Part shown: positions 49,301 to 63,772 of the stretch, one piece after another
Numbering within the stretch: the stretch's first letter is position 1
How the letters are laid out: each line of letters starts with the position of its first letter
Origin: Sipunculus nudus
Lineage: Eukaryota; Annelida; Sipuncula; Golfingiida; Sipunculidae
DNA: 64,000 nucleotides
NCBI GenBank assembly: GCA_026874595.1
Contig: CM049307.1
Coordinates: forward strand, 59,958,870 to 60,022,869
Direction: 5' to 3'
Program-made: the position numbers and the translations under genes
The notes under the pieces: generated by a model
Database searches by the model: none
The model's input: only the letters and a program-made list of their open reading frames with translations
Told to the model about the DNA's origin: nothing

Positions 49301-52300
49301 CTCTCATTATGCGAATGCAAAGATGGAAGGAAAACGCCTGAAGACTTTTTGTCTTTATTTCGAAGTCCATGTGCCATTTGGAATACTTAACTTTGATTTG
49401 ATGCTGCATAGCCCTGCTCACACGAGGTCGTTTGCCTTCTCTAATTTCCCGATCACTTCCTATATGCTGTTAACTAACAGGTGTTGAATGGTGACAGGGA
49501 TACCTTTTTTTAGAAGAAGCCTTGCCTGAGATAGTCATACCATAAATAATGCTGTATACCACATGTGGTACGTATTAAGTATTGTGCTGTATATCCATCA
49601 GCGTTGAATGTTTTGTCCATAGGCATGCGATATATATGTTAATATATTAAGAGATGAATGTATGCTATTTGGCAGATGGTATAACCATGTGGAACTGCTT
49701 TACCATGCAGGCTGGCGTAATGTATAATATGCAGCGTTCGTATATACAGGGTAAAGGGCATGTTTTACATTTACATTTCGATATCCACCAACAGAAAGCG
49801 GACAAAATAAAGCTGGAGTTTACTTCGTAATATTCTGTCACTACCAACAAGGCCAAAAAAATAAGGTTTGTTTTTCAGACATTTTTTCAGAAATCAATGC
49901 GGGCGGGCATTTTTTTTATTTTTAATTTTTTTTTTGTATGTTTCGATAAAAATGTCAAATGATAAGGGAAAGGCATGATAATAACAGATTTATTTTGCTA
50001 AACAAGTAAAAGCACTACATAACAATGTTTTTTTTCTCAAAGTTTTATTTTAATCTTCTTGAAAGAAATGTCCGAGCGGCTGGAGATCAAAATTGGTAAG
50101 TTTAATTGAAAATCAAAATTTCAGTTTTTGATGCGGGGATTTAAAATTGACGCGGGCGGTGCCTGAGAACCACACCTTTCATTTTTTTTAGCTTAACTAT
50201 TAATTTATTTTGATGTGAGTAAATGAGATTACCTACTGGGTTTAAACGCTCTGCATCAGAGAACAGTATTAGATTGTTTTTGTTAGATCTGATTATAAAG
50301 GCAACAGAAGTGCCGACGATCACTGAAATACAATGGTATCCTCTAATTATGAACTAAAATGTTTGGCACTTGAACGATCCAAATCTAGTACCCGCCTTAG
50401 GCCTTACATTAAGATGGCTGCTTTGGAACTATATTAAATTTGTTCGGGTCTGAGTCTCTACCTGTGGGTCAGACAGACATATATTTCCAGGATATGGATA
50501 TATATAATTATATATAATTATTATTATATATTATAAATACTAGTCATTAGGTAGACCTATCTTCCTTTAAACGCTGCAATAGGGGGACCGCAAAGATTAG
50601 GGGGACATAATATTTCAACACAACTTTTTAGTGATAAAACATTGAAAATCGGTCGCGACCGTTGTCTAAACCAATTTATGCCCTTTTCGTATTATATTCC
50701 CCATATGAACCATACATATTTTCCACCTAATGCTTAAAATAAAGGATGGTCCTATTGATACTGTCGGTGGGGTATATATATATATATATTATAATTATTA
50801 TTATTATATAATGTGCACATACATTGCCCGACCCCAGAAAACGTTTTTCAATCGACTAGTTGGCATTATGTAATATGTCAAACTCCTGCATGCTGAACTC
50901 CTGTACTTTTGTTTTGTTCCAAAGGAAAAGCAGGGTGTTGTGTATCGCATTTTCGATTTATATGGCAGCTTCTAGAACTGGCTACAGAGGTCGCCATCTG
51001 TAAAATATTTGACCAGAAACAAGCTTTCTTTGATGACGTTCCCGAATCCGGATCATGTGCCGGATCCATACCAAAATCTAGTTGTTTCTCTATTGTCCCA
51101 ATCCGGAGATGTCCTGAAAATTTTGTGAGATTCCGTTTATGATTGCATGAGTTATTTTGTGAACAAACAAACACACGTGCGCGCGCGAACCCACCCGCCC
51201 ACCCACACACACACGAACGAACGGACGGGGGTGAACGCATACCCCCCGATGGAGACAATAATACATGAAATAGGCTGCCTGTTGAAGCAAGGTGTTATCG
51301 CGATGGAGCGAGAGATCTGCTTTTATAGGAAGATAGGACATCCACTAGCTCGTAGAAAGAGCGTGACGGACAGAGGGACGGAAAACCTGATTACCATTAA
51401 GAAACCCGCTGCTCATGAGGCGGGACCTTAACTATAGAATGTGCTTGTCAGAGCCATGGTCATCTGTCTGTTGAATTATTTGTAATGGGTATGATATTAT
51501 AGCACAATTGCGCAACCTTAAGAAATCTGCGCTCAACATAATTCTACATAACATTCAGAAATATAACTTTTCGAAGATTATACACATGTTTTAAAACTGT
51601 AAAATGTCTTCTACACTCTTTCCTTGGATGAAGTTGCAGACTTTTTACAAAACAGACGCACAGGCAGACATGAAAGCGCCAGTGACGAATATACAACAAC
51701 TTTTACAGACACACCGAGAACACTGATATATGTCGATACTGGTTTAAATCCCAGGAGACCCCACTATCCCCACCCTATATATGCGGGCATGGCGTTGCTT
51801 TGTTGAAATACAATCATACATATGTTGTACGTCCCTTCGTTTTTGTCAGTTTTATCGCCGTTAAAATAAAAGTACATATTCCAAAACAGGACGACATCCT
51901 TTCACATGATACGCGCGGGATGACCCATCTTTCCATACCTTCCTTCGGAAGAGGCCTGGTTTCCAGCTGTCCGTGGTAATATAAAAACGTGACTGTTTGT
52001 ATCTTGATTTGACGGTCTCTGTGTCATGAATTGTTATGAAATATGCCCTTGGTGTCAGAAGTGGGTCGCATTGACTGATGTTTGATACTGACATATGGTT
52101 TACATCTGTTTAGCGAAGGTGACGTGTTTTAACAGTTCTTAATTTGATCTTTTGCACTAAAACCATCCCGGTTTCCACTTTAAACACAATGATATCTTTT
52201 ATTCGCTTTTTGAAAAAAAATACTGCTTAAAGTTAAACAAGTACATCTCCTGTTTTATACAACAGGATTCCTAAATAAATACAGTAATACAGTTGGGCGA

Positions 52301-55300
52301 TATGTCAGTTACATACATATTTTGTGATATTCAAAACTCACTATATTTTTAAGAGGGATATAAATTTTAATAATAATATGTTTAAGTACCTTGGCTGAAA
52401 AAAGTACATCTTTGTTCCATGCTATTAAAAATCTGTAGCAAAAATAATAGTAAACTTTGGAGTAGATGCCAGCTTAGATCGTTTTAAAGTAACCATTAAG
52501 GCAAAAAAAAAAAAAAATAAAAGGTATGGTTTTCAGGAACCGCCCGCGTCAATTTTAACCCCCCGCATCAAACATTTTGATTTTGATTTTTATCTTTCAA
52601 GAAAATAAAAAATACAATTTTTGTAGTGCTTATACCTGTTTAGCAAAAAATATTGTTATGTCCATGCTTTTTCCCTGATCATATGACATTTTTATCGAAA
52701 CATTAAAAAAAAGGTCAAAAATAAAATACCGCCCGCCCGCACTGATTTCTGAAAAAAGTGCCTGACAACCATACCTTATTTTTTTTGGCCTAATGAGAAA
52801 TTAATCAAACTGAGACAGCAATAAAGCATGTGAAGATAAGTTTGAGTCAATAAATAAAATATGAAATAATGCAAGAAGTTTGTCGCTGCTCCATTTGTGT
52901 TAACAGATAGGAGTTTTCAACAATGGCCAGTTATATATTGAGAATTAACTACCCTTTTATCCTGCATACACATAAATAAACACGAAAACCATGATATATT
53001 TCAAGTTTCATCTAAACAATGGTAAATGTAACAATAGATAATTTGATACCCATTCCCATACGTGTTTTATACAAGCGGATTAATGATATCACTATACATT
53101 ACACACATAAACTTGTAAACTTGTGGAAGCATATATATATATAATATATATATACATTGTATATATATCTTCAGAAGTATCAAATTTAACTTATCATAGA
53201 TGCATTATAACTGTAATATAAGAAAACATAGTTTTACCACCTCTTTGTTCAATAAGATGTGTCTGTAACAGATTCAGTGTTTTGTAAAATGTCTTTTCAT
53301 ATAATGTCTTTATATTACATGTCTAAATAAACTGTACTCTGTAAAACGCTATGATCTTTGGCTTTTCAATCTTAGTCAATAAATTGTGAATCAAAACAAA
53401 TGGTTATCTGTCAACCTTAATCGCCCCTGCCCCCCCCTCACCCCACCCCCCACCGCAATTGCCTGTGTGACTGTTGAGCAGATGACCTTGTTTTGGCACA
53501 TGGTCTGATAATATTCATATTGTGTTCACCCCAGCTGAGAGCAGACCAGGACACATTTCTTTACCAGATGCATGTAGTTCAACTCTTGGAACAGACAGTT
53601 GTTTAGACGTCTGTAGGATCAATTTTCCTCCAACCGGTGTATAGGATTGTATGCAAAAAAGAGCTCCCCACGCCACGTTTACTGTCAGATGAATATTGTT
53701 TTTACGGTATTACATGGGTTGCATGACTTATATATCCTGGAAATTACCCTGGGCCCTGAAAGTCTGCAGTGTCTGCTGCACCCCAGCCAATAACGTACAG
53801 ACCGCACATGGATTACCAGTGGATAGTCCCTCCCCCAGAAATTTAATATAAAAAGTAAAATGTTTAGATAAAGCGCCGAAGAAAGACTGTGAAAATATGT
53901 CTTGATTCAAGGCTAAATCAATGTAAAAATATGTTTTCGCGTCTAGCAATTCAATTTCATATCGAAATATTTCTTTAAAGGATCTATACTGAAGGATTGC
54001 CATTATTTTCTTTACCAAGTAATCAGGTGATATAAACATTAACGTTTATCAGCACAGCTGAAAATCAACATGTAGTACAGTACTCAAGATTTTCAGGATT
54101 GTGTATAAGTGTGCATTTTAACGTGACTATATTCTAATAACACAGGGACATATGCAGTAGGTATTTAAGAAAGTTTTAGACCTTTTAAAGATTATGATAT
54201 CTCAATGTATTCAGGAGTGAAAATTCATTATATATACCAAGGAAAGTGCCCCAAGATTATTCATTTTGACTACGTATTCTAATTTTTTTTCCCACAGTAG
54301 GAGAATTTCCCTGACATGATTATTATTCATATGATTTACAAATATTTGTGATTAATATAGGAAGAGTCAGGCTGGTTGTCACATAAGAATTCTGATCGAC
54401 CTATATGAGGTCATACTAATAACTGCATGTATCCGCCACACTTCCTTTTGCTTCCTTTTCCTTTACTATATGTTTTCAACCGGGGTCCTTCGAGGCAGCG
54501 TTTGTTTTCGGATGCACCTCTGAAACCGCAGGACAGAATTTTCCGAAACGTGGCGTCATCATAATGTCACATGGGAAATGATGCCTAACTGACTCGGTGT
54601 TATACATCTTCAGTTCGCCTTTCACCTACCCTCTTCCTGAAAGACACCGTGAAACGGCAGGGACTACATAATTTTAGGCATATTTTAAGGTTTTGGTGTG
54701 GATCCGGAACATGATTTGGATTTAGGAAAATACACAGATGTACTGTTACTAATGTACGAATGAACCTGGGAATATATGCAGCATGAGTGAATGCAAAACC
54801 GGTTTTTGGGAGCACCCTACAATAGGGACCCTACATGGTACAGGCTTGCATTTCTTACAATGCAGATTTCTAGTTTTTATTCTCAATGAACACCAGATCT
54901 TTGATGTTAATGTTACTAACTGCTGTTCTTGATTAATAACTTCGAAGATACCATGGCCATGTATTATTATTACAATTATTTAATTATACAGGTGTAAAAC
55001 TGATTAAACGTTGTGTTGGTCATTTGAATCATTTCAGGAATTATTGCACCAATCTCTCCTGCAAATTTCAAGTTCTTTCCTGTAAAATTTAACTCTTATT
55101 AAAAAGTCTGTCCGTGTATTTTTGGTTTCAGATTCCGTGGGACAATTTATTTTCCTTTTCCGTTGTTTCATGACTACCTAAACAGTACAGGAGTTATAAT
55201 GGACAGCAAGCTTATGGTCGAATGCAAAAGTTGTCCATGCGTGGCCGTCATACTATACCGGTTTCAGCAGGTTACATACATACACATATTGAAGCCATAA

Positions 55301-58300
55301 CAGTCCCGCATAAAGGACATTTACAAGGTAGAAACGGTTCATGCATCAAAGCAGAACAAGATCGTTACAGACACCAAAGACCACACATATATATACTATG
55401 TAGATACAGAAAAGAAGGACACGAGCTGTATAAGAATGTGGCTTGTTCAACATGTACTGACCTTCAACAAGGCCCTGATAGTAATTAAACAAATTCAAAC
55501 ATATAACATATCAGTATTATAGTGAAACATATATCTTTAGATTATTGTAAACTAAATATATCTTATAATGTTACTTCATGGACAAGTATGATTATTATTA
55601 AAATTTTTAAAAGAATATTATACAGAAATTTATCATTCAGGTGGGTGACCATGAGACCTACAAAAAGATATATTGCGTTGTATGAAAATAAGTGCAGAGG
55701 ACAAATCAATTTATTCAGACCACAAGGGCATGCAATGTGTACATAGTGTTTTTAGTTATTTCCACTTAATAGCATTATTAAGTCAACTTATAAGGTCAGG
55801 CTGCACACCTTGTATAAAGAAGTAAAAATAGAATTATTAATATTATGTTAAGGGATCAGAGGATGTTACTTAACGATTTTAGATATTTTCTCCACCTATG
55901 GCGTGAATAACTCTATTGTTGTTCACAATAAGCTTATGAAACAGAGCACTTTGGGCGGTGCGAGGAGGAAAGAGATTACGGTTCCTTGGAGTCGTGATAA
56001 ATGCACCTTGTGTTTAAGTATCGACAAATTTATATTGGGTGGATATTATTTGTCTTTAGATATAAGTGTACCGCTGCTGTTATAGTATGTTTATTTCAAC
56101 CTTAAGTTCTAGTCTCTCCAACAGACGCCAGGTGCCGCTACCGCTCTTGCACCAGTACGTCTGTTATTGGACGCCATTTTTCTTAGGAACGGAAGTGTTG
56201 TTTGGCATGCGCAAGGAATCCCCCTACTATACCACCCTTGCAATAGACAAGCAAAAGTGGATTATTTTTGCCACACAACCAAACAATATTGTTTACTTGT
56301 CTTTATTGGGGTCTGCCGGGTTTGTGCAAAGGCGACATCCATTCTGGATTCACCTCCAGAAGCTAGGGGGGTTTCCTTGCGCATGCCCGACGGCACTTCC
56401 GTTTTTCAAGATTCTTGAAAAAAATGGCGTCCAATAACAGACGTACTGGTGCAAGAGCGGTAGCGGCACCTGGCGTCTGTTGGAGAGACTACCTTAAGTT
56501 CAAGGTGTATTGCTTTGTGTGTGGTATTTACTCCACAGGAGTTTCCTTATTGTCAGTTACATGCTAGACACATTTACATGTGTGTAACCATGACTTGCTC
56601 TAACACTACTATAACACCACCAAGCGGAAAATATGGAACTACTTATTTTAACACTTAAACAGAATATACATGATTAGATGTTAGACCACAAGCGCTTGAA
56701 TTGTTATTAGTGTAGATTTCGGTTAAATTTTTACTTTTCTGGGTCATTTCCTTATAACTATTACTTATCTGATATTTTCCTTGCGCTTTTCACACTATAT
56801 GGTCTATCTTTATTATTAACTTAATACTTGAGATAGGCAGGCAAGAAGCCCCCGTCGTAAGGTCTGTCAGTCATGGCATAGCAACCGAGGACGCGCTTTC
56901 TGATTGGTTCATATGTCTACTAGGCTTACTGGAGTCTTCAGATGGTGATACCGATGACGTAACAATGGTTCAGCCAGTCACGCTTGTACTTCAAATTTAG
57001 CCTGAAACTGATGTGCCATGGTTGTCGGGCCTAACAACGGGGGCTTCTTGCCTGCCTATCTCAGATATTAAGTAAATAATATAAAGAAGGGCCATATAGT
57101 GCGAAAAACGCAGGGAAAATGTCAGATATGTAATAATTATAAGTAAATGACCCAGAAAAGTAACGAATTTAACCGAAATCTACACTAATGGAAGTTCAAG
57201 CGCCTGTGGTTAGACCTATACCAGAACAATTTCAGTACTGATAAAATATGTAAACTAATATAAACATATACATTCACGAAAAAGTGAATGCAAACACGAT
57301 TGGGGAGCATCCCGCAATAGGGAACCGTCAACATGGCGGAGACTTGCTTTCCTTACGCTGCTCACGCAGCGGTTATACACTGCAGTCGTACCAGGTCTCC
57401 TTTTGTTTTTACCTGATGCTTTGTATAGGTTCTCTGGGTCTGACCACCAGGGTGCGCACAAAGCACAGAAGTGTAATTAGACCATTGAGAGCGTGATATC
57501 GCATTGTGCATCCAGCTCCAAATTTTCAACATGCGATACTCGCTCTCGTTCTCTGATATCACCGGTTCAGGCACCGGCCAAGATCGGGCGTTTCGATCGG
57601 TGTAATCAGGTAAGTGTATAACCGCTGCGTAAGGAGCGTAAATTAATGCGATACCACGCTCTCATTGGTCTGATAACACTTCTTTGCTCTGTGCCCACCC
57701 TGGTGGTCGAACCCTGAAAATTATGCTTTACAAAGCAGCGGTTACACGAAATCAGATCTGGGACGACTGCAGTGTACATCCGCTGCGTGAGGAGCATATA
57801 GCTTTCCTTAGAATGCTTATTTCTAGATTTGGATGGAAAGTTCCGTAATCCCATCAATGTATTTTTGAATTTTGGATTTGGGTTTACACATTGTATTGGC
57901 CCAAGAACAAAATAAATTAGGTGGATGGTTGATCTCATTTACTATATATATTTATTTATTGGTGGTGGTTGTTAAAGAGACGGGGTGGGGGTGGGGGGGG
58001 GGGGGGGATGAGTGCCTTACAGGTGGAGTTTTATGTAAAATTAGTAAGTTATCTTATAACATTACAATAAAACACTTCATATTATTTATATTTGGCTTCA
58101 AATGAAATATGCTTAAAAATTACGTGTTTGATATACACCTTGGATTTGTTGCAGAATAGCGGAAGGTTACCAGGAACAGAGTGGACAGGCGGAACAGAAC
58201 GTGCAAGAATACCTATCACACCCAGTACATGCGTACTTATTAGTAAAGCGACTCAGTGCTGAATGGGACCGTGTGCAAAGTCTGCTCCGAAATAAAACCT

Positions 58301-61300
58301 CCACAGGTGAGGCGAAATAAGTGCACATATTAAAAAAAAATCACGCAACATACTTTTGTCTCCGCCAGGAGGCTATGCGTTCACCCCCGTTCGTGTGTAT
58401 GTTTTTGTGTGATTGTTCATATATCATAACTCACGCATTCGTGAACGGAATCAGATGAAATTTTCAGGGTATCTCGGGAATGGACCAATGAAAAATAAAT
58501 AGGACTTTGATGTGGGTCCGGTTCATGATTTAGATCTAGGAAGGACTGCCTGGAATATACACAAATTTGAATGAGATTGAACATGGGAATATTGTTCAAA
58601 AAGGTGAATGCAAACAAAAATGTCGAAGAAAAAGAAAAAAAAAAACATGAAACCTGAGTTCATTGGCTGCAAATGTAAGGAAATTAAAAGATCATTAGTT
58701 GTAAAACGCCCTTTGCAAAACTCTGGTTCGTCTTACTTGCCACCAGATGTCCCTGTTGAATGTGCTTTGATAATATTGTCAGGGCCCCCACCATATGTTA
58801 TAAATACGTGGACATGAACAAAAATGAACAACCTGTGTGCGTTGGGATCAGCGTTTGTTGGCCTATTTTGTAAAAGTTTCAAGGGATCATCTCTAGTTAA
58901 GAGACACCAGCTATCGGAATAGGCCCATTAGGAAGGGATGAACGTATTTCTGTTCCACACTCATCAGACCCAGTTTGTATGTTTCCCTGGGCATACTTTA
59001 TCACCACTATAACTTTCATGTGACACCTGTTTTTGTTTTCACTTCCTCTACTTTTGAGCGTGCTGAACTATGCCGTAGTTAAAAAGGTTTTACGCCACTT
59101 TTTTTGGTAGTGTGAATGTGCATTACAGCACAACAGGGGGGACCCATTAACAGAAGAACTAGCTGTCAAAACAGCTTGTTTTTCCGAGGCATTTACGGTT
59201 ATCAGCTGTCATATATGTCATGCAGGGCTCCGGGTTGGGTGGGCGAACCACTATATTTTTAACTAGGCATGTAAAATCGTAGTTTAAGTTTTGTATGGTA
59301 TTTGTAAAGATTTGTGTTAAACGTTCTTATCACTTTATATGCCCGTTTTATTGTTCGAATTCTTCGGTGTATTTGATCACTGTAGCTACATCTTATACTA
59401 ACACATATTAATAATAAACCGTGATAACCTTACTAATCACATATGTCCCAGTGGAACGTTTGTGTGGTGACGCATATTTCTTATAAAAAATGAATAGCTA
59501 CGATGAAATGTCACATTGTAAACTCCGATGCATATATATATTTATTCATGGCCTAAACTATATACACTGCACATACTTTATTATATACAGGACTAAGTAA
59601 TGTCATTTAACTCGTATAACTGTATCGAACAGCCCTGCCACATCTCACACGGCCTCTATCACCCTCCAGATTTTCGCGATTTCCTTAATTGTGTTAATGA
59701 TTTAATATACTCGCAAAATATTTAGAAAACAGTAGAGCGTCGTTTAAATGGATAAATGATCCTGCACGACCCCCCCCCCCCCCTTGATTTGCCAGCCCGC
59801 ATCGGACCTTGTCAAAGACTGGTTCACATAAATTAATTAAGCAAGTACAAAATAAACATCATTCAGTTAGGTTTTCTATCATTTTTTAATCACATTTTCA
59901 TGTTAATTCCATTGGAATTATACTTCATTGGCACTTGAAAATCAGAATTCAAGTCATTGCTGATTTTTTTTAAAATTAAAAAAAAAATTTTATAAATGTT
60001 CAAAACTACGGTTCTAAGTTTGAAATTTCGGATAAACTATTTTTCGGACAAATGGTGTGCGGATTAACGACGCTCTACTGTAAAAGAAGGACGCAGGGAA
60101 CATGGAACGAGTAAAAATGCTTATTCATGATAGGCAGATACGTGTACTGTAAAAGATATCATATTAATCATAACTATCAATCTTTGACATGGAGTAACAA
60201 AAGATCTGTAAATGTTAATAATATCAAACCTTTGCTTTGTGACACCACAGGCATAGATAATGTATATGAGGCGCCAATCTGGCTACAGTATTAAAGAAAG
60301 TTATCTTTTTTAGCTGGGGCGTCTTAGTCACGAAAGTTTAATTTCGCTATAATTGTAAACCCTGGCGAACAAATGCTGACAAAAATATATCTCTTTTATC
60401 TTAAACCCTCTCTTCTGTTAGATAGTAAAGGGTTGGGTTCAAAAGCGACTCGGTGCATTATACCGCGAATGCATTTTTACAAATTAATCGAATGCAAAAG
60501 CAAATGCGATTTAGCATCAAATGCAAACGCACAAATTGCCTTTGCTTTTGAAGCTTGTAGGCCAGCAATGCATATAAATTCTACATGCATCCATCGAGTT
60601 TAATTCGAATGTAAACCTTTAAAATCATCAAATCCAAAAACATATGAGATTTAGTATTATCATATGAAACTGTGACGAAAATTAACAAATACAATTGCAC
60701 TTATAAATACAACTCTTTACTTGAAGTGTAATGTACATATAATAATTGCTCAATGTTTCCATCAAATTCCTGCAACTTCTTTATGGTTTTTATTGTGATT
60801 TTGTAATCTGCAGGTTTTCTGTCCCGTTTGACCTCTGGCGTGAACCCGGTATCGCCAGAGGATTTGACCGGAGCTGCGGAGGCGCTGATTCGTTTACAGC
60901 ACACTTACAGCATGAAGGCCAGCCAGCTGTCAAGTGGTCGTCTTGACGTCCACGCGTCACCGCAGCTATCAGGTACACAGGTCAGAAATTAACTCAATGG
61001 GGAATTTTAAAACAAACATTTTGTGAAACAGCAAGATACATATCCTGTAAGTTTTCACACTTTACATTGTTACAGATCGATAGATCTATATGCATTTCAG
61101 ACCCTCCGCGTGTAGGAATATTGCTGAACTCACTTGCTGTTTTTTTTTTTGCTCGCGAGGGATTCAAAATCACAAAATTTGCGTAGGGGCATTATTGCGA
61201 AAATAAAACTACCATGAACAAGAGGCCCATCGTGGAAGGCACGCCGAAAGGTAGAACATTGATATTTAATTCAATATCAGATCTTTAAACGTATGCCGTC

Positions 61301-63472
61301 AATGAACAATACGATGTTTCCTGCGGCCTCCTCCAATTATTAAGAAATTGAGCACATTTTACATGTATTCAGTAATTCGTATAGTAGTTGATTACTATGT
61401 GTAGGCTTTTAATATGATAAGATCGCGAAAATGGAACCATGAGAGTGTTGAAAATGGAAACACTGACAAAGTGGAAATCGCGAAATTTTAACCCCACGAA
61501 TAGGAAGCCGATTAAAGTAAGACATTTCCTTTTTCGGTCGTCATGAAATAATATTTGTTGACCACTTTGTTTCTGCCCAGCAAGTGATTGTTATGAACTT
61601 GGTAAGGCCGCCGCCGAACTGGACAAAGACGACTACGCCATCTCGTGGTTAAAAGAAGCATACTTTCAATGGCGGGAAGAAGAGCGAAAGAGTATCGACA
61701 GAGTCGCCATCTCGCGGCAGCTAGCTTTGGTCTGCCACAAGGTGAGTAATGCAAGGGTAATCTGAACTAATTTAGTTCCATGCACGTTATTGTATGAACC
61801 ATATTGTAGCGTAAATGAGATCATCTATAGAATATTATACGTTTGAGGCAAGAAAGAACTAATTACGATATCGAAAGGCTCCCAAGCTTAAAGGATAGGT
61901 ATCATTAGTAAATCACTTTTAATACTAATGCAAATTATCTTTAACATGTATTTGTGGTTAGGCCAAAAAAAAAATAATAAAAGGAGTGGTTCTCAGGCAC
62001 CGCCTGCGTCAATTTTAACCCCCCGCATCAACAGTTTTTATTTTGATTAGCATCTTCAAGAAGATAAAATAATACCTTTTTTTAAGATATCCTTTGTTAT
62101 GTAGTCCTTTTCCCAGATCATGTGTCATTTTTATCGAAACATATACAAAAAAGGGTAAAATAAAATATCGTCCGCCCGCACTTGTTTAAAAAAAGTGCCT
62201 TAGAACCAAACATTTTTTTTATTTGGCCTTAAATCTACATTTTTATAAATATTCCTAGAAACTACGTATCATTGTTGTTTATATGTTTTTCCTATGTTAT
62301 ATTCCCTTTCCACCCCCTCCACCAACAGACCTAGCTGCCTGTCATTAATGAATATAAACTACAGAAAAACAGTGGGCGTTGGGGAGGAAATGGCTTGTGA
62401 AAAATATTGCCTCGTCCTAACTATGATAATTAGATTATACATTGTATATTCCTGTTAATTATTTAAGTTAAATCTAATTATGGTATTATTTTATATTCTA
62501 TTGTGTTGCAAATTCTTTATTTAAGGTTGGAAATGCAGATTGTGGAATGAAATATACAAAGGAATGGCTGAAGGCAGGTAAATTCGAATGAAATACATAT
62601 GTCTATATTAGTAATATGAGCAGGCCCTTTTTCTTGTATTGAAAGAAATTTAAAACAATACATATTGAAATATCTTATGATCCTTGATCATAATACATGC
62701 ACCTTGCTTGCTTTCATTTATTATAGCTAAGTATTTTTTTGTATATGCATATCCTAAATAATGGCCTACTTTTAGTTTAAACAAACAAGTTTCTCGCTGT
62801 ATTATGTATCTGTTATTAAAACTGATGATCTAACGCACTGTTTTTCCTATCCAGAACCTAAGAATGCAAAAGCAAAACAGATCAAAAAGGAACTCTCAAA
62901 AATGCAAAAGGGGGTGGCGCCACCTGTCAGCGCCACGGAGAAAGAGAGTGACGACGTGATGGCATATAAAAGGCTCTGTAAGGAAGATAATCAAAATGTA
63001 AGAGAAACACGCGGTGTCTTTCTTTGTTTCAATGATCTTAATGTACCCTTGGTATAATGATACATATTAAACGTGGTATATTTTACGAGTACCCCATCTA
63101 TAGCCCCAGGAAATATCTAACTTAAATGTATTGTTATGTAGGATCCCCTTCTTCTCCAAAATCTGTTATTTTTCTTTGTATAATTCTAATGATATTTAAT
63201 ATGCTATTGCTTTAATTGCTTTGTAAGTTACGAAATGACACTGCAACTTAATTAATTCTTCTCTTTTTTATTGCAATTTTTTTCACAGGTTACTTCACCA
63301 AACTCTAATCTTCGATGTCGCTATGTTTGGGTTAGAACGTGGCGCCATCTGCTTCCGCTGAGAGAGGAGACGCTACATCTGAACCCAAGAGTGGTGGTTT
63401 TTCATGACGTCATCACCGATAAAGAAATTTCCTACATTTTGAACATGGCAACCCCGATAGTGCGTATCTGAA

Positions 63473-63535
<63 letters not shown>

Positions 63536-63717
63536 TTTCAAAGAGATCGAGTGGGAAGGTCACATGATGTAACATATAAAAATTAATTTTATTCAAACGC
63601 TTAATTCTAACGCCATGTAGCTAACATATTAATATCGAATGTATTGTTAAACCCAACGTGTGTTTATGGTTATACATTATGGTTATGGTTATACGTTGTC
63701 TCCTATAACACTCATAC

Positions 63718-63772
<55 letters not shown>

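Larger units (their letters stand above)
42613..58154 (+). other. 15.5-kb first intron of the P4HA-like gene
   Basis: No exon with correct phase (2) and P4HA similarity was seen between exon 1 and exon 2. The intron carries the AACCAAT fold-back array, three Harbinger-like MITEs, a Mutator-like element in two copies, two other fold-backs and four or more copies of a dispersed repeat. These are itemised separately. The remaining stretches (43080-44580, 45910-46780, 48020-48650, 51450-52490, 52800-54680, 54890-56100) show no gene or structure I can support beyond simple A/T or G/C runs. Confidence 0.7.

Noticed and set aside
53728-54039. 103-codon open frame on the minus strand
   Set aside because: No family resemblance I can defend, isolated in an intron, AT-driven composition.
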